A stretch of 64,000 nt of DNA from Lewinellaceae bacterium. GTDB lineage: Bacteria; Bacteroidota; Bacteroidia; Chitinophagales; Saprospiraceae. Shown here one piece after another: positions 17,267 to 26,042 of this stretch. The notes beneath the pieces were generated by a model. That model worked only from the letters and a program-made list of their open reading frames with translations, was not told where the DNA came from and made no database searches. The number at the start of each line of letters is the position of its first letter. Position 1 is the first letter of the stretch. A program made the position numbers and the translations under genes. The stretch spans positions 1,748,501-1,812,500 of the forward strand of contig JACJXX010000001.1 of NCBI GenBank assembly GCA_020636435.1, in the 5' to 3' direction.

Positions 17267-17552
17267 GAGCGTGTTAGGATAGAACACGCCTGCCTGCCGC
17301 GAGGCGCGGCCTTGCAGGCAGGGATGACGCAGATCGGGCGGATTTGCACGGATTGGCTGGCACACAGGCGCGTCCTGTTTCTCAAGTTCGGGACGACTCC
17401 TGTTCTAATCCAAAGGCCATTTGAGAAATGCAACTATCTTCGGCGAATGCCCTGTTCTAAAAATAACCTTTTTATTTTATTGCCCTTTTCAAAATTTTTT
17501 GCCATTTTACCCATTATTCATTTTTCGCATTTGATTGATTCAACCTGGTATA
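17267..17552. other. Intergenic region with GC-rich hairpin
   Basis: CCTGCCTGC near 17290 pairs with GCAGGCAGG near 17315 around a GC-rich loop, directly after the GH3 stop, so it may act as a terminator. No gene was found in the rest, which is AT-rich towards the next start. Confidence 0.35.
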
Positions 17553-18044
17553 ATGGCATTTTACAAAAAGCAGAAATTCCCTTTTCCTCTAACATGTAGG
17601 TGTTTGTTTTTCCTGCTGCCCTGCCTTGCGCTGTCGGAGCCGCAACCGCAGACCCGGAGTGAGGAAGCCCCAACAGTTCTGAATAAAACTACGCCCACAG
17701 AGTTGACGCCAGTTGTCGAAGGCCCTTACCTCTCCCTGTATACCTCCGGGAGGCTGCTCCGGCAGAACCGCCACTCCAAGTCCGGCGTGTGGAACACCCC
17801 CGCCCGGAAAGTAATGGAAATGTGGGTGAAAAGAAGAGGGGGTGCCGAGCTGATCCGCCTCGACCCCAAGGCCTACCGCCGTCAGTTGGTGGAATTGCTG
17901 GCCGATTTCCCGGAAGTCCACGGCGCTATCCGGCACCGGTCGTTTACTTATAAAAACCTCTCCCGGGAGGCTTCCAACCTAAATCGTTACATTTCCAGAG
18001 TGATCGCCATACGGAAGGAACGGGAAGGCTTCAGGGCGAAGTAA
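17553..18044 (+). CDS. Hypothetical exported or membrane-anchored protein
   Basis: About 163 residues from ATG 17553 (an ATT/ATG start 18 bases earlier is possible). A hydrophobic N-terminal segment (CLFFLLPCLALS) suggests export. The rest is basic, with WNTPARKVMEMWVKRRGG and LDPKAYRRQLVELLADFPEV. No known family was recognised. It lies 23 bases before the ATP-grasp gene on the same strand and may be co-expressed. Confidence 0.6.
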   Translation: MAFYKKQKFPFPLTCRCLFFLLPCLALSEPQPQTRSEEAPTVLNKTTPTELTPVVEGPYLSLYTSGRLLRQNRHSKSGVWNTPARKVMEMWVKRRGGAELIRLDPKAYRRQLVELLADFPEVHGAIRHRSFTYKNLSREASNLNRYISRVIAIRKEREGFRAK

Positions 18045-18067
18045 GGAGGGGCCGCCCATTTTTTTCT

Positions 18068-19426
18068 ATGCCGCCAGGCACAAGGAAAGACAATATTCCA
18101 TACATTCGCCCCAAGTTAACCTATCAAAAAGTGAAACCGAAAAAAGAAAGGAAACGGCGGTTCCTGTTCGTCTCCCGCTGGGGCGACATCCTCGACCTCG
18201 CCCACGCCACTCACCAGGAAGGCAATGACGTGAAACTGTTTATCGAATACAAGCCCTGCCGCGAAGTGGGCGACGGCTTTGTGCCGAAGGTGAGGAATTG
18301 GGAAAAAAGGATCGACTGGGCCGACATCATCATCTTCGACTACACGGGATACGGAAAAAGAGCTGCCGAGCTGAGAGCTGCCGGCAAGTACGTTGTCGGC
18401 GGCACCGAATACGCAGACAAGCTGGAACTGGACCGCAGCTTCGGGCAGAGCGAATTGAAGCGCCACAAGATCAAAATCCTCAATTACCAGGAGTTCAGTT
18501 CCTTTCACGATGCTATTGATTTCGTGCAGGCCAACCCCAACACCTACGTCATCAAGCCCAGCGGAGAAACCCAGGACTACAAGCAACTGCTGTTCGTGGG
18601 CAAGGAAGAGGACGGCAACGACATCGTCCGGGTGCTGAAAGCCTACGAAAAAACCTGGGGCGACAAGGGGTGGAACTTCCAGCTCCAGCGCAAGGTCAAC
18701 GGCGTGGAAGTCTCGGTGGCTGCTTTCTTCAACGGGCGGGAGTTCATCCGGCCCATCAACATCACGTTCGAGCACAAAAAGCTCTTCCCCAAGGAGCTGG
18801 GCGTCTCCACCGGCGAAATGGGCACCAGCATGTTCTGGACGGACGACAACCCCATCTTCGACGCCACCCTCGGCAAACTGGCCGGCACCCTGGCCAAAGA
18901 CCAGTTCGTAGGCCACATCGACATCAACTGCATCGTCAACGGAAACGGCATCTACCCGCTGGAGTTTACTACCCGCTTCGGCTTCCCGCAGATTTTTATC
19001 CAACGGGCGGGCATCAACGAACCCATTGGAAATATGCTGTACCGCATCGCCAAAGGCGAAAGTTTTAAAATAAATACCAAAAAGGGCTTTCAGGTGGGCG
19101 CCTACATAGTGGTGCCCCCCTTCCCCTACAACGACCCGGAGACCTTCAACCTCTTCTCCAGGGACGCCGTGGTGGTGGTAAAAAAGAAGGTGAAGGAAGG
19201 GCTGCACCTCATGCACCTCAAACAGGTCAGCGGCGAGTGGCTGATCACCGGCGACTCGGGCATCGCCCTGATGGTGGCCGGCACGGGCACCACCATGAAG
19301 GAGGCGCAGAAAATGATGTACAACCGCATCAACAATGTGCTGATCAACAATGCTTACTACCGCACCGACATCGGCGACCGCTGGGGGGAGGATTCGGATA
19401 AGTTGTGGGCGTGGAAGTTGTTGTAG
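18068..19426 (+). CDS. ATP-grasp protein resembling phosphoribosylamine-glycine ligase
   Basis: 452 residues. The N-terminal third looks like the GARS nucleotide-binding domain (RFLFVSRWGDILDLAHATHQ). The middle has an ATP-grasp core (NTYVIKPSGE, VNGVEVSVAAFFNG, FVGHIDINCIVNGNGIYPLE). ATP-grasp enzymes join a carboxylate to an amine or thiol using ATP. Sequence features set it apart from housekeeping PurD, and it is not next to purine genes, so a ligase with another substrate is likely. It has about 35 basic residues before the first strand. Confidence 0.75.
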   Translation: MPPGTRKDNIPYIRPKLTYQKVKPKKERKRRFLFVSRWGDILDLAHATHQEGNDVKLFIEYKPCREVGDGFVPKVRNWEKRIDWADIIIFDYTGYGKRAAELRAAGKYVVGGTEYADKLELDRSFGQSELKRHKIKILNYQEFSSFHDAIDFVQANPNTYVIKPSGETQDYKQLLFVGKEEDGNDIVRVLKAYEKTWGDKGWNFQLQRKVNGVEVSVAAFFNGREFIRPINITFEHKKLFPKELGVSTGEMGTSMFWTDDNPIFDATLGKLAGTLAKDQFVGHIDINCIVNGNGIYPLEFTTRFGFPQIFIQRAGINEPIGNMLYRIAKGESFKINTKKGFQVGAYIVVPPFPYNDPETFNLFSRDAVVVVKKKVKEGLHLMHLKQVSGEWLITGDSGIALMVAGTGTTMKEAQKMMYNRINNVLINNAYYRTDIGDRWGEDSDKLWAWKLL

Positions 19427-19431
19427 GGAGG

Positions 19432-19496
19432 AATGGTTAAATGGTTAAATTGTTGGGCTTGACGGGGGCGATGTGAATGGTTGGATGGTTAAATGG
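19432..19496. repeat. ATGGTT-type simple repeats
   Basis: Short imperfect copies of ATGGTTAA and ATGGTTGG after the ATP-grasp gene, similar to those at 44434 and 46085. The gap 19427-19749 contains only this tract and the 161-bp element. Confidence 0.5.
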
Positions 19497-19513
19497 CGCG
19501 TCGCCCCTGAATT

Positions 19514-19674
19514 AGGCACGACGAAAGAATAAACTGTCCATTCTGGCTTGTACTTTTTGCGCCATGCTGCGTTGCTCATCACTCAGGTAGCTTTGGCTAT
19601 CCTCATTCTTCGCGCCTTGCCTGGCACAAAAATTACTGCCCCATAATTGAACACTTTATTCTTTCCTCGTGCCT
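19514..19674 (-). mobile_element. 161-bp palindromic element, copy 2
   Basis: Same length and ends as copy 1 but in reverse orientation. It differs from the others at a few bases (for example CCCATAATTG in place of GCCATAATTG). The flanks (GAATT / TATAA) show no duplication beyond a single T. Confidence 0.9.
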
Positions 19675-19749
19675 TATAAAAACACCCATGCCTATGATAT
19701 TAAGCGTTTTCGAACCCAAATAAATTTGGGTACCCACAACTTCAAATAA

Positions 19750-20199
19750 ATGGCTTGCCTGTTTAAGGAAACGACTTCAACCCCGGACCGCTTCTTTGCC
19801 CTCCTGCCTCCTGACTGGCGCGAGGGCATCGCCCCGTACTGGCCGGATTATGCCCCTACCGCCCGGATTTTCACCCTGGAATCGGACAGCGAGCCTTTGG
19901 GCGGCGGCATCCTCTTTTCCACTCCCGCCCCCGACATCCTGAGCTACGGGGAGGAAGCGTTGTACTGGTTTGGCCAGGGCTATCTCTACATTGGTTTTCT
20001 GTGGATAGCGGAAGAACACCGGGGCAGGCAGCTAGGCTCGTTGTGGCTGCGGGAGCTGCGGGAGCGCCTCCCCGGGCAAAAGTTCTGGCTTTCGGTCGAC
20101 GATTATGGGTTGCTGCCATTTTATGAGCGCAATGGGTTCCGGCTGGTGACAAAAATAGAGTTGAGCACGGGGGAAGAGTGGATACTAAAGACAGGATGA
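19750..20199 (+). CDS. GNAT acetyltransferase
   Basis: 149 residues. The GNAT core is YIGFLWIAEEHRGRQLGSLW (acetyl-CoA loop HRGRQLG), followed by LPFYERNGFRLVTK. Substrate is unknown. It is flanked on both sides by palindromic elements (161 bp upstream, 158 bp downstream), so it forms an isolated single-gene unit. It is the fifth GNAT gene within 10 kb. Confidence 0.83.
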   Translation: MACLFKETTSTPDRFFALLPPDWREGIAPYWPDYAPTARIFTLESDSEPLGGGILFSTPAPDILSYGEEALYWFGQGYLYIGFLWIAEEHRGRQLGSLWLRELRERLPGQKFWLSVDDYGLLPFYERNGFRLVTKIELSTGEEWILKTG

Positions 20200-20241
20200 A
20201 AGCCCGCCTGCCGTGCCGGAGGTGGGCTCAGAGATCCCTTT

Positions 20242-20399
20242 GGGCTTGCAAAACAATAAATGATCCATTTAGACTTGTTCTTTTGCACGCTAACGGCGTT
20301 AAAAAGCCTCGCCGTAGCCCCACTATGCCTACGTTTTTTGCCTTGTTAGCGCACAAAATAACTTCGTCTATTCTGTATCACTTATTATTTTGCAAGCCC
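20242..20399 (-). mobile_element. 158-bp palindromic element related to the 161-bp family
   Basis: The ends are GGGCTTGCAAAACAATAAATG and its near-complement AGTGATAC..TATTTTGCAAGCCC. Read in reverse it shares TTTTGTGC..AAGGC and GCAAAA.ACAAGYCWRAATGGA with the 161-bp elements, in the same order and spacing. It is therefore probably a diverged subfamily. Single copy here. Confidence 0.7.
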
Positions 20400-20448
20400 T
20401 TTGAGTGTTATGCAAACAGAAAAAAAATGAAATACGAACAAAAAGCCC

Positions 20449-21612
20449 ATGAGAATTAAGGCGTTCATAACAGCCCTTCTCCTTTTTAACCTGGCTTGCC
20501 TTCCGGCCAGCGGCCAGGACAATGCTACTCCGCCAACCGATACCCTCATCTTCAAAGGCCAGCTCATCTCCTGGGCCAACGTCAACCCCGCCAACGAACT
20601 GCCCGCCTGGCTGGGCGGCCGCTACCTGCCCCAGCTCAATTACAACCGAAACCTGCCCCAAACCCGCCTGTTCGACGTCGAGGCCTCGGCCAACCTCTTC
20701 GGCAACGCGGGCTTCCACCCTTTTGACACCGCCGCCACCGGCGGCGATATCCGCCCCTACCGCCTGTGGGCCCGCTATTCCGCCCCGCAGTTCGAATTGC
20801 GCCTGGGCCTGCAGAAGATCAACTTCGGCTCGGCCTCCCTGCTCCGCCCCTTGATGTGGTTCGACCAGATCGACCCGCGCGACCCCATCCAGTTTACCGA
20901 CGGGGTATGGGGCGCCCTGGGGCGATACTATTTTCTCAACAACGCCAACATCTGGCTGTGGGGGCTGTACGGCAATAAAAACCCCAAAGGCTGGGAGATC
21001 GCCGGAACCAGCAAGCGCCAGCCCGAATTTGGCGGCAGGGTGCAGCATCCCATTCCCAAAGGGGAAGCGGGGCTTTCCTTCCACCACCGCGCCGCCGACA
21101 CGCGCGGGCTGAACGGCGCCGTTCCTGCCTTCGCCGAAGCGCCCGAAACCCGGATCGGCCTGGATATCAAGCTCGACCTCGCAGTCGGATGCTGGGTGGA
21201 AGCTTCCTGGGCAACGAACAACAAGAACCTGGAAGAATTCACCAACCAGGAACTCTTCAATGCCGGCGTCGATTATACCTTTGGCATCGGCAATGGTTTG
21301 TACGCCATCGTCGAGCAATTGCTGGTATTCTACGGAGAGCAGCCCTTTTCCTTTGGCAACACCACTACCCTATCGCTGGTGTCCCTCTCCTACCCCATCG
21401 GCCTGTTCGACAACCTGGGGGCGATCGTCTACATCGACTGGGCCAACGGCAAGGCATACAACTTTGTCAACTGGGCGATACAGTTCGACCGCACTGCCCT
21501 CTATGTGATGGGCTACTGGAACCCCAGGGATAACCAGATACCTGTGCAGAACAGCACGCAGAACCTGTACTCGGGCGTAGGGGTCCAGCTACTTTTTTTA
21601 TTCAACCACTGA
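20449..21612 (+). CDS. Outer-membrane beta-barrel (porin-like) protein
   Basis: 387 residues. Signal peptide MRIKAFITALLLFNLACLPASG is quoted in part as ITALLLFNLACLPASG. The rest alternates polar and hydrophobic residues with aromatic girdles (YRLWARYSAPQFELRLGLQK) and ends in a C-terminal phenylalanine-rich strand (GVQLLFLFNH), as in outer-membrane barrels. No named family was recognised. It begins a five-gene plus-strand group with an ABC ATPase (9 bases away), two permeases and a LolA-like protein. It could be the outer-membrane outlet or receptor of that system. Confidence 0.75.
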   Translation: MRIKAFITALLLFNLACLPASGQDNATPPTDTLIFKGQLISWANVNPANELPAWLGGRYLPQLNYNRNLPQTRLFDVEASANLFGNAGFHPFDTAATGGDIRPYRLWARYSAPQFELRLGLQKINFGSASLLRPLMWFDQIDPRDPIQFTDGVWGALGRYYFLNNANIWLWGLYGNKNPKGWEIAGTSKRQPEFGGRVQHPIPKGEAGLSFHHRAADTRGLNGAVPAFAEAPETRIGLDIKLDLAVGCWVEASWATNNKNLEEFTNQELFNAGVDYTFGIGNGLYAIVEQLLVFYGEQPFSFGNTTTLSLVSLSYPIGLFDNLGAIVYIDWANGKAYNFVNWAIQFDRTALYVMGYWNPRDNQIPVQNSTQNLYSGVGVQLLFLFNH

Positions 21613-21621
21613 AAAACAGCA

Positions 21622-22326
21622 ATGGAATCCATCATCCAGATCGATCAACTCACCAAGCGCTTCCCCGTCGGAACCGGCCAGTTTACTGCCCTAAAAGACA
21701 TCAGCCTGGAGTTCCGCAAGGGCGAATTCACCGGCTTCGTGGGGCCGAGCGGCTCGGGCAAGACCACCCTGCTAAACATCATCGGCTCCCTCGACACGCC
21801 CACGGAAGGAGAGGTGACGGTGCTGGGCCATTCCATCGCCCACCTGACCCACAAGCAGTCGGCCAAGCTGCGCAACCAGCACCTGGGCTTCATCTTCCAG
21901 ACCTACAACCTCTTCCCGGTGTACACGGTCTACGAGAATGTGGAATTCGCCCTCCTGCTCCAGCATACGCCGGCGGCCGAGCGGCGGAAAGCGGTGCTGG
22001 ACGCCCTGGAATGGGTGGGACTCACCGACAAAATCGACTCTAAACCCGCTCAACTGTCCGGCGGGGAGGGGCAGCGGGTGGCCATCGCCCGCGCCATGGT
22101 GAAGCGCCCGGCCATCCTGCTGGCCGACGAGCCTACCGCCAACCTGGATTCGAAGAACTCCCACCATATCTTACAGACCATGAAACAACTGAACGAAGAA
22201 CTGCAAACCACCTTCCTCTTCGCCACCCACGACGAAAAAGTGATGGCCTACCTCCGCCGCATTATCTCGCTGGAGGACGGCCGGGTGGTGAAGGATGAGG
22301 AGGTGGTTCCCATTAAAATAACATGA
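21622..22326 (+). CDS. ABC transporter ATP-binding protein, LolD/MacB type
   Basis: 234 residues. Walker A is GPSGSGKTTLL, the signature is LSGGEGQRVAIARA (E where Q is usual), and Walker B is ILLADEPTANLD followed by a switch histidine in FATHDEKV. This is the LolD/MacB/FtsE branch, which drives extraction of lipoproteins or other substrates from the membrane rather than classical import. It is followed after a 359-base repeat region by two FtsX-like permeases, its likely partners. Confidence 0.92.
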   Translation: MESIIQIDQLTKRFPVGTGQFTALKDISLEFRKGEFTGFVGPSGSGKTTLLNIIGSLDTPTEGEVTVLGHSIAHLTHKQSAKLRNQHLGFIFQTYNLFPVYTVYENVEFALLLQHTPAAERRKAVLDALEWVGLTDKIDSKPAQLSGGEGQRVAIARAMVKRPAILLADEPTANLDSKNSHHILQTMKQLNEELQTTFLFATHDEKVMAYLRRIISLEDGRVVKDEEVVPIKIT

Positions 22327-22371
22327 GGCTTGGAAATGAAGGATTTTATTGGTTGCGAATAGGTCCAGGTT

Positions 22372-22555
22372 GGTGTACGTGGTGTACGGTGTACGTGGTG
22401 TACGGTGTACGTGGTGTACGGTGTACGTGGTGTACGGTGTACGCGGTGTACGGTGTACGTGGTGTACGGTGTACGTGGTGTACGGTGTACGCGGTGTACG
22501 GTGTACGCGGTGTACGGTGTACGCGGTGTACGGTGTACGTGGTGTACGGTGTACG
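22372..22555. repeat. 16-bp tandem minisatellite (about 11.5 copies)
   Basis: Units of GTGTACGYGGTGTACG are repeated without gaps; the only variation is T or C at one position. The unit is not a multiple of three, so the open frames through it are by-products. The outer flanks (TTGCGAATAGGTC and GACCCAATCGCAC) look like imperfect inverted repeats. It lies between the ATPase and first permease of one operon; no gene lies in the 22327-22685 gap. Confidence 0.95.
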
Positions 22556-22685
22556 GCGGCGACCCAATCGCACATCGTACACTCTTGAGGCACACCCAGA
22601 TGCGTACATCGTACACAGATTCCGGCCTCTTTTTAGAGGAAAACATTTATCATTTCCAAACCTCGCCTTTATTAAATGAAAAACG

Positions 22686-23855
22686 ATGTTAGCATTAAAA
22701 TTGGCATTCAAAAACATCTTCGGCGCCGGCTACCGGACCCTTCTGAACATCGGCGTGCTGTCCTTTGCATTTGTTGTCATTCTTTTTTACAATGGCGTGA
22801 TCGAAGGATGGAACCAGCAGGCGCGCCGCGACACCATAGAATGGGAGATCGGGCAGGGGCAGCTCTGGTTCCCCGGCTACGACCCGCTCGACTTCTTCTC
22901 CTACCAGGACGCTCACGGGCCCATACCCGAAGGCCTGACAGCAGAAGTGGCAGCCGGCAACCTGGCGCCCATCCTGGTGGCGCAGGCCTCTGCTTTCCCG
23001 CAGGGGCGCATGCAGGGGGTCCTGCTGAAAGGCATCAGCCCCGGGCAAACCATCCTGAAGATTCCCACGGCCTTGCTCGAAGGCCAGGACGGGCAAATCC
23101 CCGCCCTCATCGGCAAGCGGATGGCCCGGTCCTTCAAGATGAAGGAAGGCGATCAACTGCTCCTGCGCTGGCGGGATAAGAACGGCGCCTTCGACGCCCG
23201 GGAGGTAACGATCGCCGGAGTGTTCGACTGCAACGTGCCCACCATCGACGGCGGTCAAATCTGGCTGCCGCTGGAGCGCCTGCGGGAAATGCTGGGCATG
23301 CCCGGCGAGGCCACCCTGCTCGTGGCAGGAGAAGGTTTCAAGCCCTCCGGCAATACCTCCTGGGAATTCAAAGACCACGACTTCCTGCTGGCCGACCTGA
23401 ACAAGATCATCCAATCCAAAAAAGGAGGTTCGGGCATCATCTACGGGCTGCTGCTCGTCATTGCCCTGCTGGCCATTTTCGACACCCAGGTCCTGTCGGT
23501 TTTCCGGCGGCAGAAGGAGATCGGCACCTACATCGCCCTGGGCATGACCCGCTGGCAGGTGGTGGGCATATTCACCGTGGAAGGCGCCTCCTACAGCATC
23601 CTGGCCATCCTGCTGGGCGCGCTTTACGGAGGGCCGTTGCTGTGGTATTTGGCCAAGGTGGGCTGGGCCATGCCCTCCTCCAGCCAGGACATAGGACTTT
23701 CCATCGCAGATAAAATCTATCCGGTGTACGGAGTGGGGCTCATCCTGACGACCGTCCTGCTGGTGGTCCTCTCCGCTACCATCGTGAGCTTCTTGCCGGC
23801 CCGGAAAATTGCCCGGCTCCATCCAACGGACGCTTTAAAAGGAAAGATCCAATGA
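22686..23855 (+). CDS. FtsX/LolC-like ABC transporter permease
   Basis: 389 residues. One N-terminal transmembrane helix (residues about 18-40), a large periplasmic domain, then three C-terminal helices with the family signature around ALLAIFDTQVLSVFRRQKEI and GTYIALGMTRWQVVGIF. This four-helix MacB/LolC layout belongs to mechanotransmission-type exporters. The stop overlaps the next start in an ATGA, so the two permeases are translationally coupled. Confidence 0.88.
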   Translation: MLALKLAFKNIFGAGYRTLLNIGVLSFAFVVILFYNGVIEGWNQQARRDTIEWEIGQGQLWFPGYDPLDFFSYQDAHGPIPEGLTAEVAAGNLAPILVAQASAFPQGRMQGVLLKGISPGQTILKIPTALLEGQDGQIPALIGKRMARSFKMKEGDQLLLRWRDKNGAFDAREVTIAGVFDCNVPTIDGGQIWLPLERLREMLGMPGEATLLVAGEGFKPSGNTSWEFKDHDFLLADLNKIIQSKKGGSGIIYGLLLVIALLAIFDTQVLSVFRRQKEIGTYIALGMTRWQVVGIFTVEGASYSILAILLGALYGGPLLWYLAKVGWAMPSSSQDIGLSIADKIYPVYGVGLILTTVLLVVLSATIVSFLPARKIARLHPTDALKGKIQ

Positions 23856-25126
23856 TCCAGTTCTTGATAAAAGGCATCATCAGAGACAAAAACCGGAGCG
23901 TGCTGCCGGTGATCGTCATCTCCATCGGCGTATTCCTCACCGTGCTGTTCAGCGCCTGGTTCAAGGGCATTTTGGGCGACCTGGTCGACGTCAACGCCAA
24001 TTTTTCCACCGGCCACGTCAAAGTCATGACCCGCGCCTACGCCGACAACGCCGAGCAGATGCCCAACGACCTGGCCCTGCTGGAGGCAGGCCAGCTCATC
24101 AGCAGCCTGAGCACGGAATTCCCCGCCCTGGAATGGGTGGAGCGCATCCACTTCGGCGGCCTGCTCGACGTGCCCGGCGAAGATGGGGAGACCCGCGCCC
24201 AGGGCATGGCTGCCGGCCAGGCCATCGACTTCTTCACCCCCGGAACGAAAGAACCCGAGCGGATGAACATCCCCGGCTCCATCGTGCAGGGCGGCCTGCC
24301 CGATGAGCCGGGAGAAGCCCTGGTCAGCAACGACTTCGCCGAACGCTTTCACATAAAGACCGGCGACCCCATCACCCTCTTCGGCTCCACCATGTACGGA
24401 GGCATGGCCTTTGCCAATTTCACGGTGGCGGGCACCGTGCGCTTCGGCATGCGGGCCCTCGACCGGGGCGCCATCCTCATCGACATCACCGACGCCCAGG
24501 CCGCCCTCGATATGGCCGATGCGGCCGGGGAAGTGCTCGGGTTCTTTAAGGATGGCCAATACCACAGAGAACAGGCATTGCAGGTGAAAACGGCCTTTAA
24601 TGCGAAGTACGAGTCCGATACCGGCGAATTTGCCCCCGTGATGCTCCGCCTCAACGACCAGAAAGGGCTGGACGAATACCTGGTCATGATGGATTACGTG
24701 GCCGGCGCCATGACCTTCATCTTCATCCTGGCCATGTCGATCGTACTGTGGAACACCGGCCTGCTGGGCGGGCTGCGCCGCTACAACGAATTCGGCATCC
24801 GCCTGGCGATGGGGGAAGAAAAGGGCCACATCTACCGCACCCTCATCATCGAATCGCTGGTGATCGGAACGATCGGCTCGGTGGTGGGCACAATATTCGG
24901 GCTGGCTGCGGCGTACTACCTGCAGGAATACGGAATAAATTTCGGCTCGGCAGTACAGGGCGGGGGCATGATGATGCCGGAAGTATTCCGCGCCGACATC
25001 CGGCCGGAGGCCTTCTACATCGGCTTCATCCCGGGGCTGGTTTCCATGGCGCTGGGCAATGCGCTGTCCGGGATTGGGATTTATAAGCGGCGGACGGCGG
25101 TTTTATTTAAGGAGTTAAGTGTTTAA
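23852..25126 (+). CDS. FtsX/LolE-like ABC transporter permease
   Basis: 424 residues with the same layout: an N-terminal helix (VLPVIVISIGVFLTVLF), a long extracytoplasmic domain and three helices from about 290. The coupling segment RRYNEFGIRLAMGEEKGHIY contacts the ATPase in such systems. With the preceding permease it would form a heterodimer, as LolC/LolE do. It starts inside the stop of the previous gene. Confidence 0.88.
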   Translation: MIQFLIKGIIRDKNRSVLPVIVISIGVFLTVLFSAWFKGILGDLVDVNANFSTGHVKVMTRAYADNAEQMPNDLALLEAGQLISSLSTEFPALEWVERIHFGGLLDVPGEDGETRAQGMAAGQAIDFFTPGTKEPERMNIPGSIVQGGLPDEPGEALVSNDFAERFHIKTGDPITLFGSTMYGGMAFANFTVAGTVRFGMRALDRGAILIDITDAQAALDMADAAGEVLGFFKDGQYHREQALQVKTAFNAKYESDTGEFAPVMLRLNDQKGLDEYLVMMDYVAGAMTFIFILAMSIVLWNTGLLGGLRRYNEFGIRLAMGEEKGHIYRTLIIESLVIGTIGSVVGTIFGLAAAYYLQEYGINFGSAVQGGGMMMPEVFRADIRPEAFYIGFIPGLVSMALGNALSGIGIYKRRTAVLFKELSV

Positions 25127-25240
25127 CAATTATGAAATTTATGATTTTTGACGTGTGATTTTTGATTTTCGATTTGCCACGCGTGAACCGCACTGAAGTG
25201 GCGGCCCGTTGAAGGAACATCGCACATCATTGCCAATAAT

Positions 25241-25975
25241 ATGAAAAACATAACCATCCTCTTCTTATCCATCCTATTCTTCGCCTTCGCCGCCCCTCCC
25301 GACGCGGATGAAATCCTGAAAAAAGTAGAAGAAAACATGACCTCCGACAACCGGGTGTTCGAATCGGAGATGATCATCCACGGGCGGCGCGGCAGCCGGA
25401 CGATCACCTCGAAGACGTATTCGGCAGGCGACAAACAGTCCTTCACCGAGTACCTGTCGCCAGCCCGGGAAGCAGGCACTAAGATGCTGAAGCTGGAAAA
25501 CCAGTTGTGGATTTACTCCCCGTCCACCGACCGCACCATACAGATTTCCGGGCACCTGCTGCGGCAGTCGGTCATGGGCTCCGACCTGTCGTACGAGGAC
25601 ATGATGGACGACCGCAAGCTCACCGACGTTTATTCGGCCAAGCTCATCGGAGAGGAAGTATTGGACGGGCGCAAAACCTACGTACTCGAACTTACCGCCA
25701 AGGTGGAGGACGTTGCTTACCACCATCAAAAGATGTGGATCGACACAGAACGCTTCGTGCCGCTGCGCGAAGAGCTTTACGCCAAAAGCGGGCAATTGCT
25801 GAAGCGCACCACCCTGTCGGATGTGCAGAAGATACAGGGGCGTTGGTTTCCCACCGTCATCGTATTTAAAGACATGCTAAAACAGGGGGACGGCACGGAA
25901 TTTCGGATGAAAAGCATTAAATTCGACCAGGAAATTCCGGATTATTTGTTTACGAAGGCAGCATTGAAGCAGTAA
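25241..25975 (+). CDS. LolA-like outer membrane lipoprotein-sorting protein
   Basis: 244 residues with a signal peptide (residues 1-17). The half-barrel family features are ADEILKKVEENM near the start and SPAREAGTKMLKLENQLWIY, MGSDLSYEDMM in the middle. Members annotated 'outer membrane lipoprotein-sorting protein' accompany LolCDE/MacB-like ABC genes and probably carry a lipid-like cargo across the periplasm. It ends the cassette, 115 bases after the second permease. A GCGATCA..TGATCGC hairpin lies just downstream at about 25983-25999. Confidence 0.85.
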   Translation: MKNITILFLSILFFAFAAPPDADEILKKVEENMTSDNRVFESEMIIHGRRGSRTITSKTYSAGDKQSFTEYLSPAREAGTKMLKLENQLWIYSPSTDRTIQISGHLLRQSVMGSDLSYEDMMDDRKLTDVYSAKLIGEEVLDGRKTYVLELTAKVEDVAYHHQKMWIDTERFVPLREELYAKSGQLLKRTTLSDVQKIQGRWFPTVIVFKDMLKQGDGTEFRMKSIKFDQEIPDYLFTKAALKQ

Positions 25976-26042
25976 TCGTGGCGCGATCATCCTGATCGCA
26001 CGGTTGTTTGAGCGATAAACCATAACATCAATCAAAAACATC

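Noticed and set aside
15605..17365. Long antisense open frame over the GH3 gene (and similar ones over purL at 37772-40162 and over the rhamnosidase at 33685-35367)
   Set aside because: They lie fully opposite well-supported enzyme genes, have low-complexity or His/Gly-rich composition and no domain. High GC at third positions explains them.
22372..22555. Possible CRISPR array
   Set aside because: The 16-bp units are directly adjacent with no unique spacers, and no cas genes are nearby. It is a minisatellite.
22323..22679. Several overlapping open frames with VYGVRGVRCTWCT-type repeats on both strands
   Set aside because: They come from the tandem repeat. The unit is not a multiple of three and contains no stops, so every frame stays open.
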